Assembly (NCBI RefSeq): GCF_002407185.1
Contig: NZ_CP023563.1
Span: forward strand, 1,116,001 to 1,180,000
Direction: 5' to 3'
From: Brachybacterium vulturis
GTDB taxonomy: Bacteria; Actinomycetota; Actinomycetes; Actinomycetales; Dermabacteraceae
Length of the DNA: 64,000 nt
Under the pieces are notes generated by a model. The model saw nothing but the letters and a program-made list of their open reading frames with translations. It was not told where the DNA came from and did not search any database. A program made the translations under genes and the position numbers. Positions 9,701 through 17,784 of the stretch are shown here, one piece after another (within the stretch, counting starts at the first letter, position 1; each line of letters opens with the position of its first letter).

Positions 9701-9965
9701 ACTGCAGCGAGTGGGAGCCGACCTTGCCGTGGGCGCCTGAGATCTCCAGACTGCTGCCCGCATCGGTGCTGAAGGAGTCCGGCACGAAGGTCTCGAGCAG
9801 GTAGATGGGCTTGTCGAGGGAAGCGAGCTCCTCCTCGAGACCGTCCTGGGGTGCGGCCATGGCTGTGGGCATCGCGCCGGGCACGGTGAAGGGCAGGGTG
9901 CCGGCTGCGGCGACGAGGGTTCCGCCGGCGAGGAAACCACGGCGGCCGATGGATGGTGTCGTCAT
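6765..9965 (-). CDS. Secreted polysaccharide lyase family 8, chondroitinase ABC type
   Basis: This 1066-residue exported enzyme should cleave glycosaminoglycans (chondroitin, dermatan, possibly hyaluronan) by beta-elimination. The N-terminus has a Tat-type signal (S-I-G-R-R-G-F-L-A-G-G, then a hydrophobic stretch ending near AMA). Next come a carbohydrate-binding-like lyase N domain (about 45-230), an alpha/alpha toroid and a C-terminal beta-sandwich. The motif HVGPYPLY places His501 and Tyr508 seven residues apart, as in Proteus chondroitinase ABC, whose H501 and Y508 are catalytic; R561 is a candidate third residue. PGATT and SGINNDDGDNPTRTTLYQ also match that subfamily. I chose ATG at 9965 because AAGGAG lies 9 bases upstream and it begins the Tat signal. 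No sugar-uptake genes are adjacent. Substrate is inferred. Confidence 0.88.
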   Translation of the reverse strand: MTTPSIGRRGFLAGGTLVAAAGTLPFTVPGAMPTAMAAPQDGLEEELASLDKPIYLLETFVPDSFSTDAGSSLEISGAHGKVGSHSLQWDHGPGARLRIEGDIGYIPRSGGNMDHFSAWVYNETPTDDHLRFEFGRGAEVDAHLDFQLDFTGWRTFWLRYDKDVQGEAQAGLDRISLLAPASAGTLWIDQVVTNMTMRGDLGHSDMQVPETYPELESSSNFHWMGVLEFWQQRTDPGFDSSDVSEAEIEDAKLVYDRLLERQREDRDYDTAALDAYEGRLDGYDIPELADPDAKGAALQPARPGAFILDKQLEIIPGAYRGAVHEFANAVKLRKVWDETGQPLVQAYDTARRAGDDGAAERAGGLILRILAHLDDQGWATGSGQGSLHHVGYEFRSWVKSLLMMEPLLRERELWGQVGSTLEWIAGTGRLLNDFTRKRDRSGMADVMNTYTEGLLSTCFAPGSWEERVGRLRAFKSWNDHVFSYAHGTNGGFKPDGSLYHHVGPYPLYGRDGLAGTTPVATDVAGTAFGLDPSSQEVLTQGLHHQLILANVRDYPLSQTGRQQTGTHGIAGLIDPFARTGLTRLDGAPGYDEEQAALFLYLLPPDPADWSAFQAEARQLFLDAGIEEASPPNGYWALPYASTGLRREGSWSVTMRTHNRYIWATEIYWNNNSFGRYQTYGQITVFADTDDEDDVTMLENGVTQPGYDWRFIPGATTKTIPFEQLKQPLSGRTTSLALTDSRFGGSGALQDTAVVVGMELREHPYYDYSHTARISALMVGDRVIALGSGINNDDGDNPTRTTLYQASPELMSNPQEVRSGKNWVTDPTGNGYVLLEGPDITHTLAEQTTPDQTSTKEGTLLMALGYLDHGTSPDDAGYAYTMLVQGGAEATGALAQAMSGDDAPVSILQRDRIAHVVTDAASQVTAHVVFEPETALADGSVVRSIDRQAMVLTHPSGDGRSTEFSVTDPDLHLYEGRDETAYDEDGTYLGNQNPYEMPWRYQESLKTETTVVLEGRWRVRHPREARELGLTLKRLSSGDTAVTLSTQHGKSVEFSLIQTANPPGNDG

Positions 9966-10015
9966 TGACTGATTCTCCTTATTTGGTGAACCTCGCCACA
10001 AGAACAGGCGCCGAC

Positions 10016-10039
10016 GGAAGTAATCAAGGCTTACTTTCC
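10016..10039. promoter_or_regulatory. Palindromic operator candidate upstream of the lyase gene
   Basis: A near-perfect inverted repeat, GGAAGTAA (10016-10023) and TTACTTTCC (10031-10039), lies about 50-75 bases upstream of the lyase start. It is AT-rich against a GC-rich background and covers the likely promoter region. It could bind a regulator that controls the lyase in response to sugar. No regulator gene is adjacent. Confidence 0.45.
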
Positions 10040-10115
10040 GGGGGTCGGTCGAGAGCGGAATCGTGCGCCGAGGTCACCGAGCCTTGTTGCCGGTGACGGA
10101 TCCGGTGGCTCAGCC

Positions 10116-10805
10116 TCAGAACCACCGCCGAAGCAGATGCTCGACCTCATCCGTCCCGGCGGGCCGACTGTCGGCCTCCCACCGCCGCTCCTCCCGGGCG
10201 AACAGCGGCACCCGCCACCGGGTCAGCAACGGCGCGAGCAGCGCCCCCATCCAGGCGCCGAAGGAGTTGGCCAGCAGATCCTCGATATCGGCGATCCGCA
10301 CCCCGCACGGATAGAGCCCGAACGCGCCGGTGAACTGCGTGATCTCGATCAGCGCCGACAGCAGCACCGACAGTGCCAGCGAGGTGGTGGCGTCCTGCCG
10401 GAACACGCCCCGCAGGATCAGCCCCAGCGGCAGGAACAGCGCCATGTTCATGAGGATCTGCAGCACCGGGAAGCTGGTGGCCAGCTCCAGCAGCCCCGCC
10501 CCGCCGCGCTGCATCCCCAGCACCTCGGCCACCGAGTGGAACGGATCCAGGCGCGCCACCCCGCCCGCACGGCTGCGGCAGGTCAGGGCCACGTCATAGG
10601 CCGGAGCGATCGTCAGCCCCGCCAGCGACATCGTGTACACGCAGATCACGAGCACCCCTGCCAGCCGCGACAGTCGCACCCGGCCGAAGCGGCGACGCTG
10701 CAGCCACCTCGCGGGCAGCAGGATCACGACGAACAGGCCGAGCCCGCCCGCGATGCCCACCAGGGCCAGCCGCAGCAGCTCACTCATCTCGGCACCGTTC
10801 CACAT
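10116..10805 (-). CDS. VanZ-like membrane protein
   Basis: A polytopic membrane protein of about 229 residues with five hydrophobic segments. The VanZ-family signature is visible: NMALFLPLGLILRG in the middle and QFTG...GVRIADIEDLLANSFGAWMGALLAP near the C-terminus. VanZ-like proteins are linked to low-level teicoplanin resistance in enterococci, but in actinobacteria most are of unknown function. The start is uncertain: ATG 10805 lies four bases after TACGGT, GTG 10811 overlaps that box, and ATG 10787 has a weak GGAACGG upstream. It is the only gene between the lyase and the Lrp regulator on this strand, and could be read through from the latter. Confidence 0.8.
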   Translation of the reverse strand: MWNGAEMSELLRLALVGIAGGLGLFVVILLPARWLQRRRFGRVRLSRLAGVLVICVYTMSLAGLTIAPAYDVALTCRSRAGGVARLDPFHSVAEVLGMQRGGAGLLELATSFPVLQILMNMALFLPLGLILRGVFRQDATTSLALSVLLSALIEITQFTGAFGLYPCGVRIADIEDLLANSFGAWMGALLAPLLTRWRVPLFAREERRWEADSRPAGTDEVEHLLRRWF

Positions 10806-10851
10806 CGTCACCGTACGATTCCGGGCTGGATGCGAGCAGTGATCCCGCCAG

Positions 10852-11325
10852 TCACCGGCTCCGCGCGGTGACCGGGGCCGGGCCCCGGCTCTTGAGCACC
10901 TTCATCGCGAAGCGCGAGGAGATGCGCGAGACGCCGGGGATGGTGATCACCTGCTCGGTGAGGAAGTGCTCGTACGCCTCGAGATCCGCGACGGCGACGC
11001 GCACGAAGTAGTCCGGGGCACCGAACAGCCGGTACAGCTCGACCACCTCGTCGAAGCCCCGCATCGTGGTCTCGAACCCTTCGACGGTGGCACGGTCGTA
11101 GGCGGTCAGCTCCACATCGAGGAACACCTCGAAACCCTGCTCGAGGGCAGCGGGAGCCACCTGTGCGGCGTATCCCAGGATCACCCCGTCGGCCTCGAGG
11201 CGCTGGACGCGACGCAGGCAGGGACCGGGCGTGAGGTGCACCTTCTCGGCCAGAGCGACGTTCGAGAGCCGCCCGTCCGCGCGGAGGTGATCGATGATTG
11301 CGCGATCGATGTCATCGAGATCCAT
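10852..11325 (-). CDS. Lrp/AsnC family transcriptional regulator
   Basis: A 157-residue regulator with an N-terminal winged helix-turn-helix (DIDRAIIDHLRADGRLSNVA, then LTPGPCLRRVQRLEADGVI) and a C-terminal RAM ligand-binding domain. It is divergent from azlCD, the usual arrangement for Lrp-type regulators that control branched-chain amino-acid or azaleucine exporters. ATG at 11325 was preferred because TACGAT (11333-11338 on the complement) ends seven bases upstream, indicating a leaderless transcript. A GTG or ATG farther upstream would lie in the promoter. The regulator probably senses an amino acid and controls the exporter and itself. Confidence 0.93.
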   Translation of the reverse strand: MDLDDIDRAIIDHLRADGRLSNVALAEKVHLTPGPCLRRVQRLEADGVILGYAAQVAPAALEQGFEVFLDVELTAYDRATVEGFETTMRGFDEVVELYRLFGAPDYFVRVAVADLEAYEHFLTEQVITIPGVSRISSRFAMKVLKSRGPAPVTARSR

Positions 11326-11332
11326 ACATTGC

Positions 11333-11338
11333 ATCGTA
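11333..11338 (-). promoter_or_regulatory. -10 box of the Lrp gene, leaderless
   Basis: Minus-strand TACGAT lies seven bases before ATG 11325 with no ribosome binding site between, so transcription should start at the start codon. Confidence 0.5.
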
Positions 11339-11356
11339 GATGCTCACGGTGCGGAA

Positions 11357-11370
11357 CTGCGCAATCGCAG
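11357..11370. promoter_or_regulatory. Candidate Lrp operator in the lrp-azlC intergenic region
   Basis: CTGCGCAATCGCAG is a five-base inverted repeat around CAAT. It lies between the divergent starts, close to where the azlC -35 would be. A divergent Lrp-type regulator gene makes it a natural candidate site, but Lrp consensus sites are loose. Confidence 0.35.
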
Positions 11371-11399
11371 ACCGCCCAGCACCTGGAATGATTGCGGTC

Positions 11400-12182
11400 G
11401 TGACTGATCTGAGGAGTGCTGCCGCGACGGATGCCGCCGCGATGCCCGTGCCGGCCCCGCCGGTCGGAGGCCGTCCCGCCCTTCCCACCGGCTCGACGCC
11501 CCGCGCCGAGATCGCCACCGGGGTGCGGCTGTCCTTCGCAGCGGGTCTGGGCATGTTCCCGCTCGGTGTCGCCTTCGGCGTGCTGGTCGTGCAGACGGGC
11601 CTGCCCTGGTGGGTCGCTCCGGGCCTGTCGATCGCCCTGTTCGCCGGCTCCGTCGAGCTGCTGCTGGTGGGACTGATGGTGGTGGGGACGCCGCTGGCCA
11701 CGATCGCGCTGACGATCCTGCTGGTGAACTTCCGCCACGTCTTCTACGCCTTCTCGTTCCCGCTGCGGGTGGTGCGCCATCCGCTGGCCCGCTTCTACTC
11801 CCTCTACGCCCTGATCGACGAGGCCTACGCGGTCACGGCCGCGAGCCCGGGCACCTGGAACCGCTTCCGCCTGCTGGCGATGCAGGCCTCCTTCCACAGC
11901 TACTGGGTGGGCGGCGGGATCGTCGGCGTCGCGATCGCCTCCTTCCTGCCCGGCCGGATCGAGGGGCTCGAGTACGCGCTGTGCGCACTGTTCGTCACCC
12001 TCACCCTGGACGCCTGCCGCTCCCGGGGCCAGATCCCCTCGCTGCTGCTGGCCGGGCTCGCCTACGCGCTCGGTGCCGTGGTGGCCCCGGCCTCGGCGCT
12101 GTTCGCGGGCCTGCTGGTGTTCGTGGCGCTGCTGCTGGGCCGCTACCAGCTCCAGCGCCACCGGGAGCGCCGTCATGCCTGA
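11400..12182 (+). CDS. azlC: AzlC family branched-chain amino-acid exporter, large subunit
   Basis: Large subunit of an AzlCD (LIV-E) exporter that, with AzlD, expels branched-chain amino acids or analogues such as azaleucine. About 260 residues with several hydrophobic helices; family features include GVRLSFAAGLGMFPLGVAFG near the N-terminus and the segment NFRHVFYAFSFPLR. The start is uncertain: GTG 11400 sits seven bases after AATGAT, consistent with the leaderless pattern seen here, while ATG 11388 and ATG 11340 are in frame upstream but lack ribosome binding sites. The 3' end overlaps azlD by eight bases. Control by the divergent Lrp-type regulator is likely. Confidence 0.9.
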   Translation: MTDLRSAAATDAAAMPVPAPPVGGRPALPTGSTPRAEIATGVRLSFAAGLGMFPLGVAFGVLVVQTGLPWWVAPGLSIALFAGSVELLLVGLMVVGTPLATIALTILLVNFRHVFYAFSFPLRVVRHPLARFYSLYALIDEAYAVTAASPGTWNRFRLLAMQASFHSYWVGGGIVGVAIASFLPGRIEGLEYALCALFVTLTLDACRSRGQIPSLLLAGLAYALGAVVAPASALFAGLLVFVALLLGRYQLQRHRERRHA

Positions 12183-12501
12183 GACCGGGTACCTCCTGGC
12201 CGTCATGGGCATCGGCTTCGTCATCACCTTCGCCCTGCGGGCCGCGCCCTTCGTCATCCTGCAGCCGCTGCGGGACTCGCGCGTCGTCGCCACGATGGCG
12301 CTGTGGATGCCCGTGGGGATCCTCGCGATCCTCACCGTCTCCACGCTGCGCAGTGCGCTCGACGGGGGACTGGACCGGCTCGTGCCCGCCGCCATCGCCA
12401 CCGCCGTGACGATCGCGGTGCACCTGCTGGGCGGGCGGCGCACCGTGCTCAGCGTGGGCCTGGGCACCGCCACCTTCGTGGTGCTTGTCAACCTGTCCTG
12501 A
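12175..12501 (+). CDS. azlD: AzlD family exporter small subunit
   Basis: A 108-residue membrane protein with four predicted helices, beginning MPETGYLLAVMGIGFVITFALRAAPF, as typical for AzlD. ATG at 12175 starts inside the last codons of azlC (eight-base overlap with its TGA), so translation is coupled and the two subunits are made together. Small AzlD-type proteins pair with AzlC to form the working exporter. Confidence 0.92.
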   Translation: MPETGYLLAVMGIGFVITFALRAAPFVILQPLRDSRVVATMALWMPVGILAILTVSTLRSALDGGLDRLVPAAIATAVTIAVHLLGGRRTVLSVGLGTATFVVLVNLS

Positions 12502-12531
12502 CCGCGCCGCCACCCGCCCCAGAGGGCCCGA

Positions 12532-12537
12532 TAGGAT
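12532..12537 (+). promoter_or_regulatory. -10 box candidate for the DUF456-ABC operon
   Basis: TAGGAT lies in the 172-base gap after azlD, about 135 bases upstream of the next start. The leader between contains CCGACCCGGGGTCG, which can fold. No -35 is obvious. Confidence 0.35.
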
Positions 12538-12673
12538 GGACCCGGCCCCGACCCGGGGTCGACGCCCTGCCCCGTCGCCGGCTCCATCGCCGCCCCGCAC
12601 CCTCGCCGTGAACGCTCACGTCGCCTGCGGAGGCGCGCCGGCCACCACCCGCCCCGCGCCTCCCGGAGGACCC

Positions 12674-13183
12674 GTGGACTCACTCACCGTCCAGATCATC
12701 GTGACCGTCCTGGTCGGCATCGCCTACGTGGTGGGCCTGACCGGGATCGTGGTCCCGGTGCTGCCCGGCACCATCACCATCGTCATCGCCGCCTTCGTGT
12801 GGGCGATCGTGATCGGCGGCTGGGCCGGCTGGGTGACCTTCGCGATCGCGCTGGTCCTCGGCGCGATCGGCATGACCACCAGCTACGTGCTCACCGGCCG
12901 GCGGCTGCACGCGGCCGAGGTGCCGATGTGGCCGATCTACGTCGCGATCGCCTCCGGCATCGTCGGCATCTTCGTGATCCCCTTCCTGGGCCTGCCGCTC
13001 GGATTCCTGCTGGGCCTGTACATCGCCGAAGCGGTGCGGCAGAAGGACTTCAGGCGGGGCCTCACCTCCGCCTGGGTCGCGATGAAGGCCCTGGGCCTGG
13101 GCATCCTCATCGAGTTCTCCCTCGCCATGCTCTCCACGATCGCCTTCGCGATCGCGGTCGTCGTCCACTTCGTGACGGCATGA
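12674..13183 (+). CDS. DUF456 family membrane protein
   Basis: A 169-residue integral membrane protein of the DUF456 family, whose function is unknown. It has three to four hydrophobic helices with the family's glycine-rich turns (LTGIVVPVLPGT, GLPLGFLLGLYIAE). GTG at 12674 was chosen because GGAGGA stands directly upstream and the upstream in-frame sequence is low-complexity. The stop overlaps the next gene's ATG (ATGA, 13180-13183), placing it first in an operon with a two-subunit ABC exporter; whether it takes part in export is unknown. Confidence 0.82.
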   Translation: MDSLTVQIIVTVLVGIAYVVGLTGIVVPVLPGTITIVIAAFVWAIVIGGWAGWVTFAIALVLGAIGMTTSYVLTGRRLHAAEVPMWPIYVAIASGIVGIFVIPFLGLPLGFLLGLYIAEAVRQKDFRRGLTSAWVAMKALGLGILIEFSLAMLSTIAFAIAVVVHFVTA

Positions 13184-15300
13184 CCGGCACCGACACCGCC
13201 TCCCGTCCCCGCACCGCGGCCGCGAGCGCCGCCGCGCCCGCCCCGGCCCTGACCGCCCGCCAGCACCCCGCCGTGCTGGTGCCGGGCCTGAAGCGCCTGC
13301 TGAAGGGCTCCTGGGAGCAGCGCCGCTGGTTCGTCCTCGCCGTGCTCGGGGCCACCGCCTTCGCGCTGCTGCAGATCGCGACCTCCGCCGTCATCGGCCG
13401 CGTCACCGAGCAGGTGATCGTGCCGTCCTTCCAGCGCGGCGAGGCGACCCCGGCGCTGCTGCTCGGCGGCGGCCTGGCGATCCTCGGCATCGCCGTGGCC
13501 CGCGCCGTCACCGTGATGGCCCGCCGCGTGTTCGCCGCCGCCACCCAGTTCGAGCTGTTCGGCCTCTACCGCGAACGGATCGCCGCGATCTACGCGAAGG
13601 TGCCGCTGCTGTGGCACCGCCGCCAGGCCACCGGCACCCTGCTGAGCTCCGTCTACGCGGACGTCGAGGCGACGTTCTTCGCGATGGCGCCCTTCCCCTT
13701 CGCGCTGTCCACCATCGTGATGCTGGTCTACGCGACCGTGGTCGTGGCCCGCATCGACCCGGTGATCCTGCTGGTCATGCTCGCGCTGATCATGCTGCTG
13801 ATCATCCTCAACGTGCTGCTGCAGCGCTTCGCGACCCCGATCGCCATGCGCTCCCAGCAGCTGCGCGCCGAGGTCGCCGAGATCGCCCACGAATCCTTCG
13901 ACGGCGCCAACGTGGTCAAGTCCCTGGGCCGTGAGGACGTCGAGGAGGAGCGCTTCGACCGCGCGGCAGATGATCTTCGCGAGGCCGGCATCCGCTTCGG
14001 CTACGTGCGCGGCTGGTTCGACCCGCTGATCGACGCCCTGCCCAACCTCGGCATCCTCGCCGTCGCCGTGCTCGGCGCCTGGCGCATCGGCGACGGCCAC
14101 CTCACCACCGGCCAGCTGGTCGAGGTCGCCTACCTGTTCACGCTGATGTCCCTGCCGATCCGCTCCTTCGGCTGGGTGCTCGGCGACCTCTCCCGCACCG
14201 TGGTCGGCGGCGGCCGGGTCCAGCAGATCCTCGACGTCGGCGAGGAGCGCACCTACGGCCCCGATCCGCTGCCCGCGGGACCCGGGGTGCTCACCCTGGA
14301 CGAGGTCACCTTCGTCTATCTCGACGACCCCGCCCAGGTGATCCTCGGCCGCGATGCCCGCAGCACGGACCTGCAGGTCCGGGAGGGGCACGCCCTGCAC
14401 GGCGTCAGCCTGCGGGCCGACCCGCGCGCCGGCACCCGGGTGCTCGCCGTCGTCGGGGCCACCGGCTCCGGCAAGTCCACCCTCGCCCTGGTCGCCGCGG
14501 GCCTGGTCCATCCCAGCTCCGGCGCGGTGCGCCTGGACGGCGCGGACCTGCGCTCCCTCACGGCCGACGCCCTCACCGCCGACGTCGCCCTGGTCCTGCA
14601 GCAGGCCTTCGTGTTCGACGAGACGGTGCGCTGGAACGTCACCCTCGGCGACGACCTCGACGAGGCCACCGTCCGCTGGGCGCTGCGCGTGGCCCAGGCC
14701 GAGGAGTTCGTCGACGCCCTGCCGGACGGCCTGGACACCGAGCTGGGGGAGCGGGGCGGCTCGCTCTCCGGCGGCCAGCGCCAGCGCATCGCGCTCGCCC
14801 GGGCGCTCGCCCGGCGGCCGCGGCTGCTGATCCTCGACGACGCCACCAGCGCCTGCGACCCCAGCGTGGAGCTGGCGATCCTCGACGGGATCCGCCGCGA
14901 GATGACCGCCTCCACCCTGCTGCTGATCGCCTACCGCAAGTCCACCATCTCGCTCGCCGACCAGGTCGTCTTCCTCGACCATGGCCGCGTCGAGGCCGCC
15001 GGCACCCACGAGGAGCTGCGCGGGCGCAGCGAGGGCTACCGCGCACTGGTCGATGCCTACGACGAGGCCGCGATCAGCCACAACCTGCTGGAGTCCTCCG
15101 GGCCGCAGCCCAGCGACGGCCCCGACCCCTCGGTCGCCGTGCCCGCCGCGCGGGCCCGCACCGTGGCGGACGCCGTCGAGCACCACGGCACCCATCGCCA
15201 CCGCCACGAGGAATCAAGGATCGACGGCGAGGATGAGTGCGAGATGCCCACCCGGACCGGTGCCCTGCCCGCCGTCGAGACCGAGGAGGAGGACCGATGA
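13180..15300 (+). CDS. ABC exporter half-transporter, degenerate-site subunit
   Basis: A 706-residue fused permease-ATPase. Six membrane helices span about residues 45-330, and the nucleotide-binding domain about 370-600 with Walker A GATGSGKS and signature LSGGQRQRIALARAL. Two catalytic positions are altered: Walker B reads LLILDDATSA, with Asp in place of the catalytic Glu, and the switch region reads LLIAYRKST, with Tyr585 in place of the H-loop His. This is the pattern of the non-catalytic half of heterodimeric exporters. A long polar C-terminal tail follows. It overlaps the next gene, its presumed partner, by four bases. Substrate unknown; drug or lipid export is possible. Confidence 0.92.
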   Translation: MTGTDTASRPRTAAASAAAPAPALTARQHPAVLVPGLKRLLKGSWEQRRWFVLAVLGATAFALLQIATSAVIGRVTEQVIVPSFQRGEATPALLLGGGLAILGIAVARAVTVMARRVFAAATQFELFGLYRERIAAIYAKVPLLWHRRQATGTLLSSVYADVEATFFAMAPFPFALSTIVMLVYATVVVARIDPVILLVMLALIMLLIILNVLLQRFATPIAMRSQQLRAEVAEIAHESFDGANVVKSLGREDVEEERFDRAADDLREAGIRFGYVRGWFDPLIDALPNLGILAVAVLGAWRIGDGHLTTGQLVEVAYLFTLMSLPIRSFGWVLGDLSRTVVGGGRVQQILDVGEERTYGPDPLPAGPGVLTLDEVTFVYLDDPAQVILGRDARSTDLQVREGHALHGVSLRADPRAGTRVLAVVGATGSGKSTLALVAAGLVHPSSGAVRLDGADLRSLTADALTADVALVLQQAFVFDETVRWNVTLGDDLDEATVRWALRVAQAEEFVDALPDGLDTELGERGGSLSGGQRQRIALARALARRPRLLILDDATSACDPSVELAILDGIRREMTASTLLLIAYRKSTISLADQVVFLDHGRVEAAGTHEELRGRSEGYRALVDAYDEAAISHNLLESSGPQPSDGPDPSVAVPAARARTVADAVEHHGTHRHRHEESRIDGEDECEMPTRTGALPAVETEEEDR

Positions 15301-17186
15301 CCGCCGCTCCCGCCGCGCGCACGACGGAATCCTCCGCCCTCGGCGCCGAGGCCACCACCGAGGAATCCGCGCTGCACACCGTGCGCCGCGGCCTCGCGCT
15401 CACCCCGAACGCCCTGCAGGGCCTGTGGATCACAGTCCTGCTCGCCGTCATCGCCACCGCCGGCAAGGTGGTGGTGCCGATCGCGGTCCAGGCCATCCTC
15501 GACCGCGGCATCATCCAGCCCGAGACCCCCGATATCGCCTTCGTCGCCGGCGCCGCGGGGATCGCCGCGGCCGTGCTGCTGAGCACCGCGGTGGCCAACA
15601 TCGTCATGAACCGGCGCCTGTTCCGCCTGGCCGAGACCTCCCTGGCCACCCTGCGCAAGCGCGCCTTCCGCCACATCCATGACCTGTCCCTGCTCACCCA
15701 GGGCACCGAGCAGCGGGGCGCCCTCGTCTCCCGCGTGACCAGCGATGTCGACACCGTCAGCCAGTTCATGAGCTTCGGCGGCATCATGCTGGTGGTGATG
15801 AGCATGCAGCTCGTCCTCGCCACCGCCGTGATGCTCTTCTACTCCTGGCCGCTGGCGATCGTGGTGTGGCTCTGCTACATCCCGATCCTGCTGGTCATGG
15901 GGACGCTGCAGCGTCGGATCCGGGCCCGGTTCCAGCTGGTGCGCACCGAGGTGGGCCGCATGCTCGGCGCCGTCTCCGAAGCCCTCGTCGGCTCCGCGAC
16001 CGTGCGCGCCTACGGCATCGAGGCCCGCACCCGGGGCACCCAGACCTCCCGCGTCCGCGACGTGCGCGACGCCCAGTTCTCCGTGCTGAAGCCGCAGTCC
16101 GCCTCCTTCTTCCTCTCGGAGACGGCCGACGGGCTCGCCACCGCGGTCGTGGTCGTGGTCGGCATCGTGCTGGGCACCGGGGCGCTGGGCATCGACCTGC
16201 CCGGCAGCGACCTCACCGCCGGCGGCGTGATCGCCTTCGTCTTCCTCGTCTCCCTGTTCAGCCAGCCGGTGCGGATGGGCATCGAGATGCTGATGCAGGC
16301 CCAGAACGCGGTGGCCGGCTGGCGGCGCGTGCTCGGCGTGCTCGACACCCCGGCCGACGTCGCCGACCCCGCCGGCGCCATGGACCCCCACACCGGTCGA
16401 CGGGACGCGCCGGTCCCCGGCGCGACGGCCCTGCCCGAGGGCCTGCTGGACATCGAGATCCGTGAGCTGCGCTATTCCTACCCGACCGGCCCCGAGGTGC
16501 TGCACGGCCTCAGCGTGGACCTGCCCGCCCGCTCCCGCATCGCGATCGTGGGCGAGACCGGCAGCGGCAAGACCACCTTCGCCAAGCTGCTGACCCGCAT
16601 GATGGACCCCGCCTCCGGCCAGGTCCTCATCGGCGGCATCCCACTGCACCTGATCCCCTACGACTCCCTGCGCTCGCGGGTGATCATGGTGCCGCAGGAG
16701 GGCTTCCTCTTCGACACCACCGTGGGCGGGAACCTGGACTACGGCAGGCCCGGCGCGAGCGAGGCGGAGATGCGACAGGCCCTCGACGAGCTGGGCCTGG
16801 GCACCTGGGTCCAGGAGCTGCCCGAGGGCCTGGACACGCCCGTCGGCCAGCGCGGCGAGTCCCTCAGCGCCGGGGAGCGGCAGCTGGTGGCGCTGGCCCG
16901 GGCCTACCTCGCCGATCCGGACATCATCGTGCTCGACGAGGCCACCAGCGCGGTGGACCCCGCCGCGGACGTGCGCCTGCAGCAGGCCATCGACGGCCTC
17001 GCCCGCGGGCGCACCACGATCACCATCGCCCACCGGCTCTCCACCGCCGAGCGGGCCGACCGGATCATGGTGCTGGACGGCGGCGACCTGGTCGAGCACG
17101 GCACCCATGACGAGCTGGTCGACCTCGCCGGCGGCATCTACGCCGGGCTGCACCGCTCCTGGGTCGCCCACCGCAGCCAGCGGTGA
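15297..17186 (+). CDS. ABC exporter half-transporter, catalytic subunit
   Basis: A 629-residue fused permease-ATPase, partner of the preceding gene. Six helices are followed by a nucleotide-binding domain with Walker A GETGSGKTT, signature LSAGERQLVALARA, canonical Walker B IIVLDEATSA and H-loop IAHRLST. With the altered partner it should form a heterodimer with one full and one degenerate ATP site. ATG 15297 overlaps the upstream stop (ATGA). A convergent small membrane gene follows after 12 bases. Substrate unknown. Confidence 0.93.
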   Translation: MTAAPAARTTESSALGAEATTEESALHTVRRGLALTPNALQGLWITVLLAVIATAGKVVVPIAVQAILDRGIIQPETPDIAFVAGAAGIAAAVLLSTAVANIVMNRRLFRLAETSLATLRKRAFRHIHDLSLLTQGTEQRGALVSRVTSDVDTVSQFMSFGGIMLVVMSMQLVLATAVMLFYSWPLAIVVWLCYIPILLVMGTLQRRIRARFQLVRTEVGRMLGAVSEALVGSATVRAYGIEARTRGTQTSRVRDVRDAQFSVLKPQSASFFLSETADGLATAVVVVVGIVLGTGALGIDLPGSDLTAGGVIAFVFLVSLFSQPVRMGIEMLMQAQNAVAGWRRVLGVLDTPADVADPAGAMDPHTGRRDAPVPGATALPEGLLDIEIRELRYSYPTGPEVLHGLSVDLPARSRIAIVGETGSGKTTFAKLLTRMMDPASGQVLIGGIPLHLIPYDSLRSRVIMVPQEGFLFDTTVGGNLDYGRPGASEAEMRQALDELGLGTWVQELPEGLDTPVGQRGESLSAGERQLVALARAYLADPDIIVLDEATSAVDPAADVRLQQAIDGLARGRTTITIAHRLSTAERADRIMVLDGGDLVEHGTHDELVDLAGGIYAGLHRSWVAHRSQR

Positions 17187-17198
17187 GGGGCCGGGGCC

Positions 17199-17708
17199 CT
17201 AGGGGGTCAGCGCGCGCCGCAGCCCGCCCGCGGCGCCGACGGCGGCGAGACCGAGGGTGAGCCACAGCGACCAGGTCGCCGCACTCTCCCAGGCCTCCGC
17301 GCGCTCCTGCAGCGGCCCCAGCACGGCGCCCCGGGTGTCGATGATGGTGCGGGAGATCGCGCCCTCGCGCGCGGCGTCCTCGGGCGTCGCCAGAGCGAGC
17401 AGCAGCGAAACGAAGGTCTCGACCTCCGCCTCGGCGTGCGGGGCGAGCTCCGCGAGCGCCTGCTGACGCTCCCGCAGCTGCGGTTCCAGGCGCGTCGGGT
17501 CCTCGCCGTCGAAAGGGGCGCGGCCATGGGTCGCCCGCGTCATCTGCGCCGCCATCGCGGACTCCAGCGCCGCCCACTCCCGCTGCGCCGTGATCCGCGT
17601 CCCGGCGGTGTCATCGGCGCGGGCTTCGGCCAGGACCGCGAACCCGCCCCCGGCCAGCAGGATGACCAGCATGGCGACCAGCCACGGGGTCGGGGATCTC
17701 CGGTCCAT
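17199..17708 (-). CDS. Unknown protein with N- and C-terminal membrane helices
   Basis: I do not recognise this 169-residue protein. It has a hydrophobic N-terminal helix (about residues 9-27), a mostly helical, Glu/Ala/Arg-rich middle of about 110 residues that would face outside, and a second hydrophobic helix near the end. The layout resembles the outer four-helix sensor part of a membrane receptor, but no signalling domain follows. ATG at 17708 is the only sensible start. It converges on the ABC genes and is divergent from the methyltransferase. Confidence 0.7.
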   Translation of the reverse strand: MDRRSPTPWLVAMLVILLAGGGFAVLAEARADDTAGTRITAQREWAALESAMAAQMTRATHGRAPFDGEDPTRLEPQLRERQQALAELAPHAEAEVETFVSLLLALATPEDAAREGAISRTIIDTRGAVLGPLQERAEAWESAATWSLWLTLGLAAVGAAGGLRRALTP

Positions 17709-17771
17709 GCGGGCCTCCGAGGGTGAGGGGTGAGGGCTGAGAGTCTAGGCCGACGGCGGCGCCTGCTCCGG

Positions 17772-17777
17772 TACGCT
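17772..17777 (+). promoter_or_regulatory. -10 box of the methyltransferase gene, leaderless
   Basis: TACGCT ends seven bases before GTG 17785 with no ribosome binding site between. This both supports the GTG start and indicates a leaderless mRNA. Confidence 0.5.
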
Positions 17778-17784
17778 CCTGCCC

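Noticed and set aside
10071..10097. Terminator hairpin GTCACCG/CGGTGAC after the VanZ-like gene
   Set aside because: Only seven base pairs with an 11-base loop and overlap with other possible pairings; too weak to report as a feature.
12937..15207. Open frame of 756 codons antisense to the ABC exporter gene
   Set aside because: The translation is Asp/His/Gln/Gly-rich low-complexity with no domain, while the plus strand encodes an unmistakable ABC protein.
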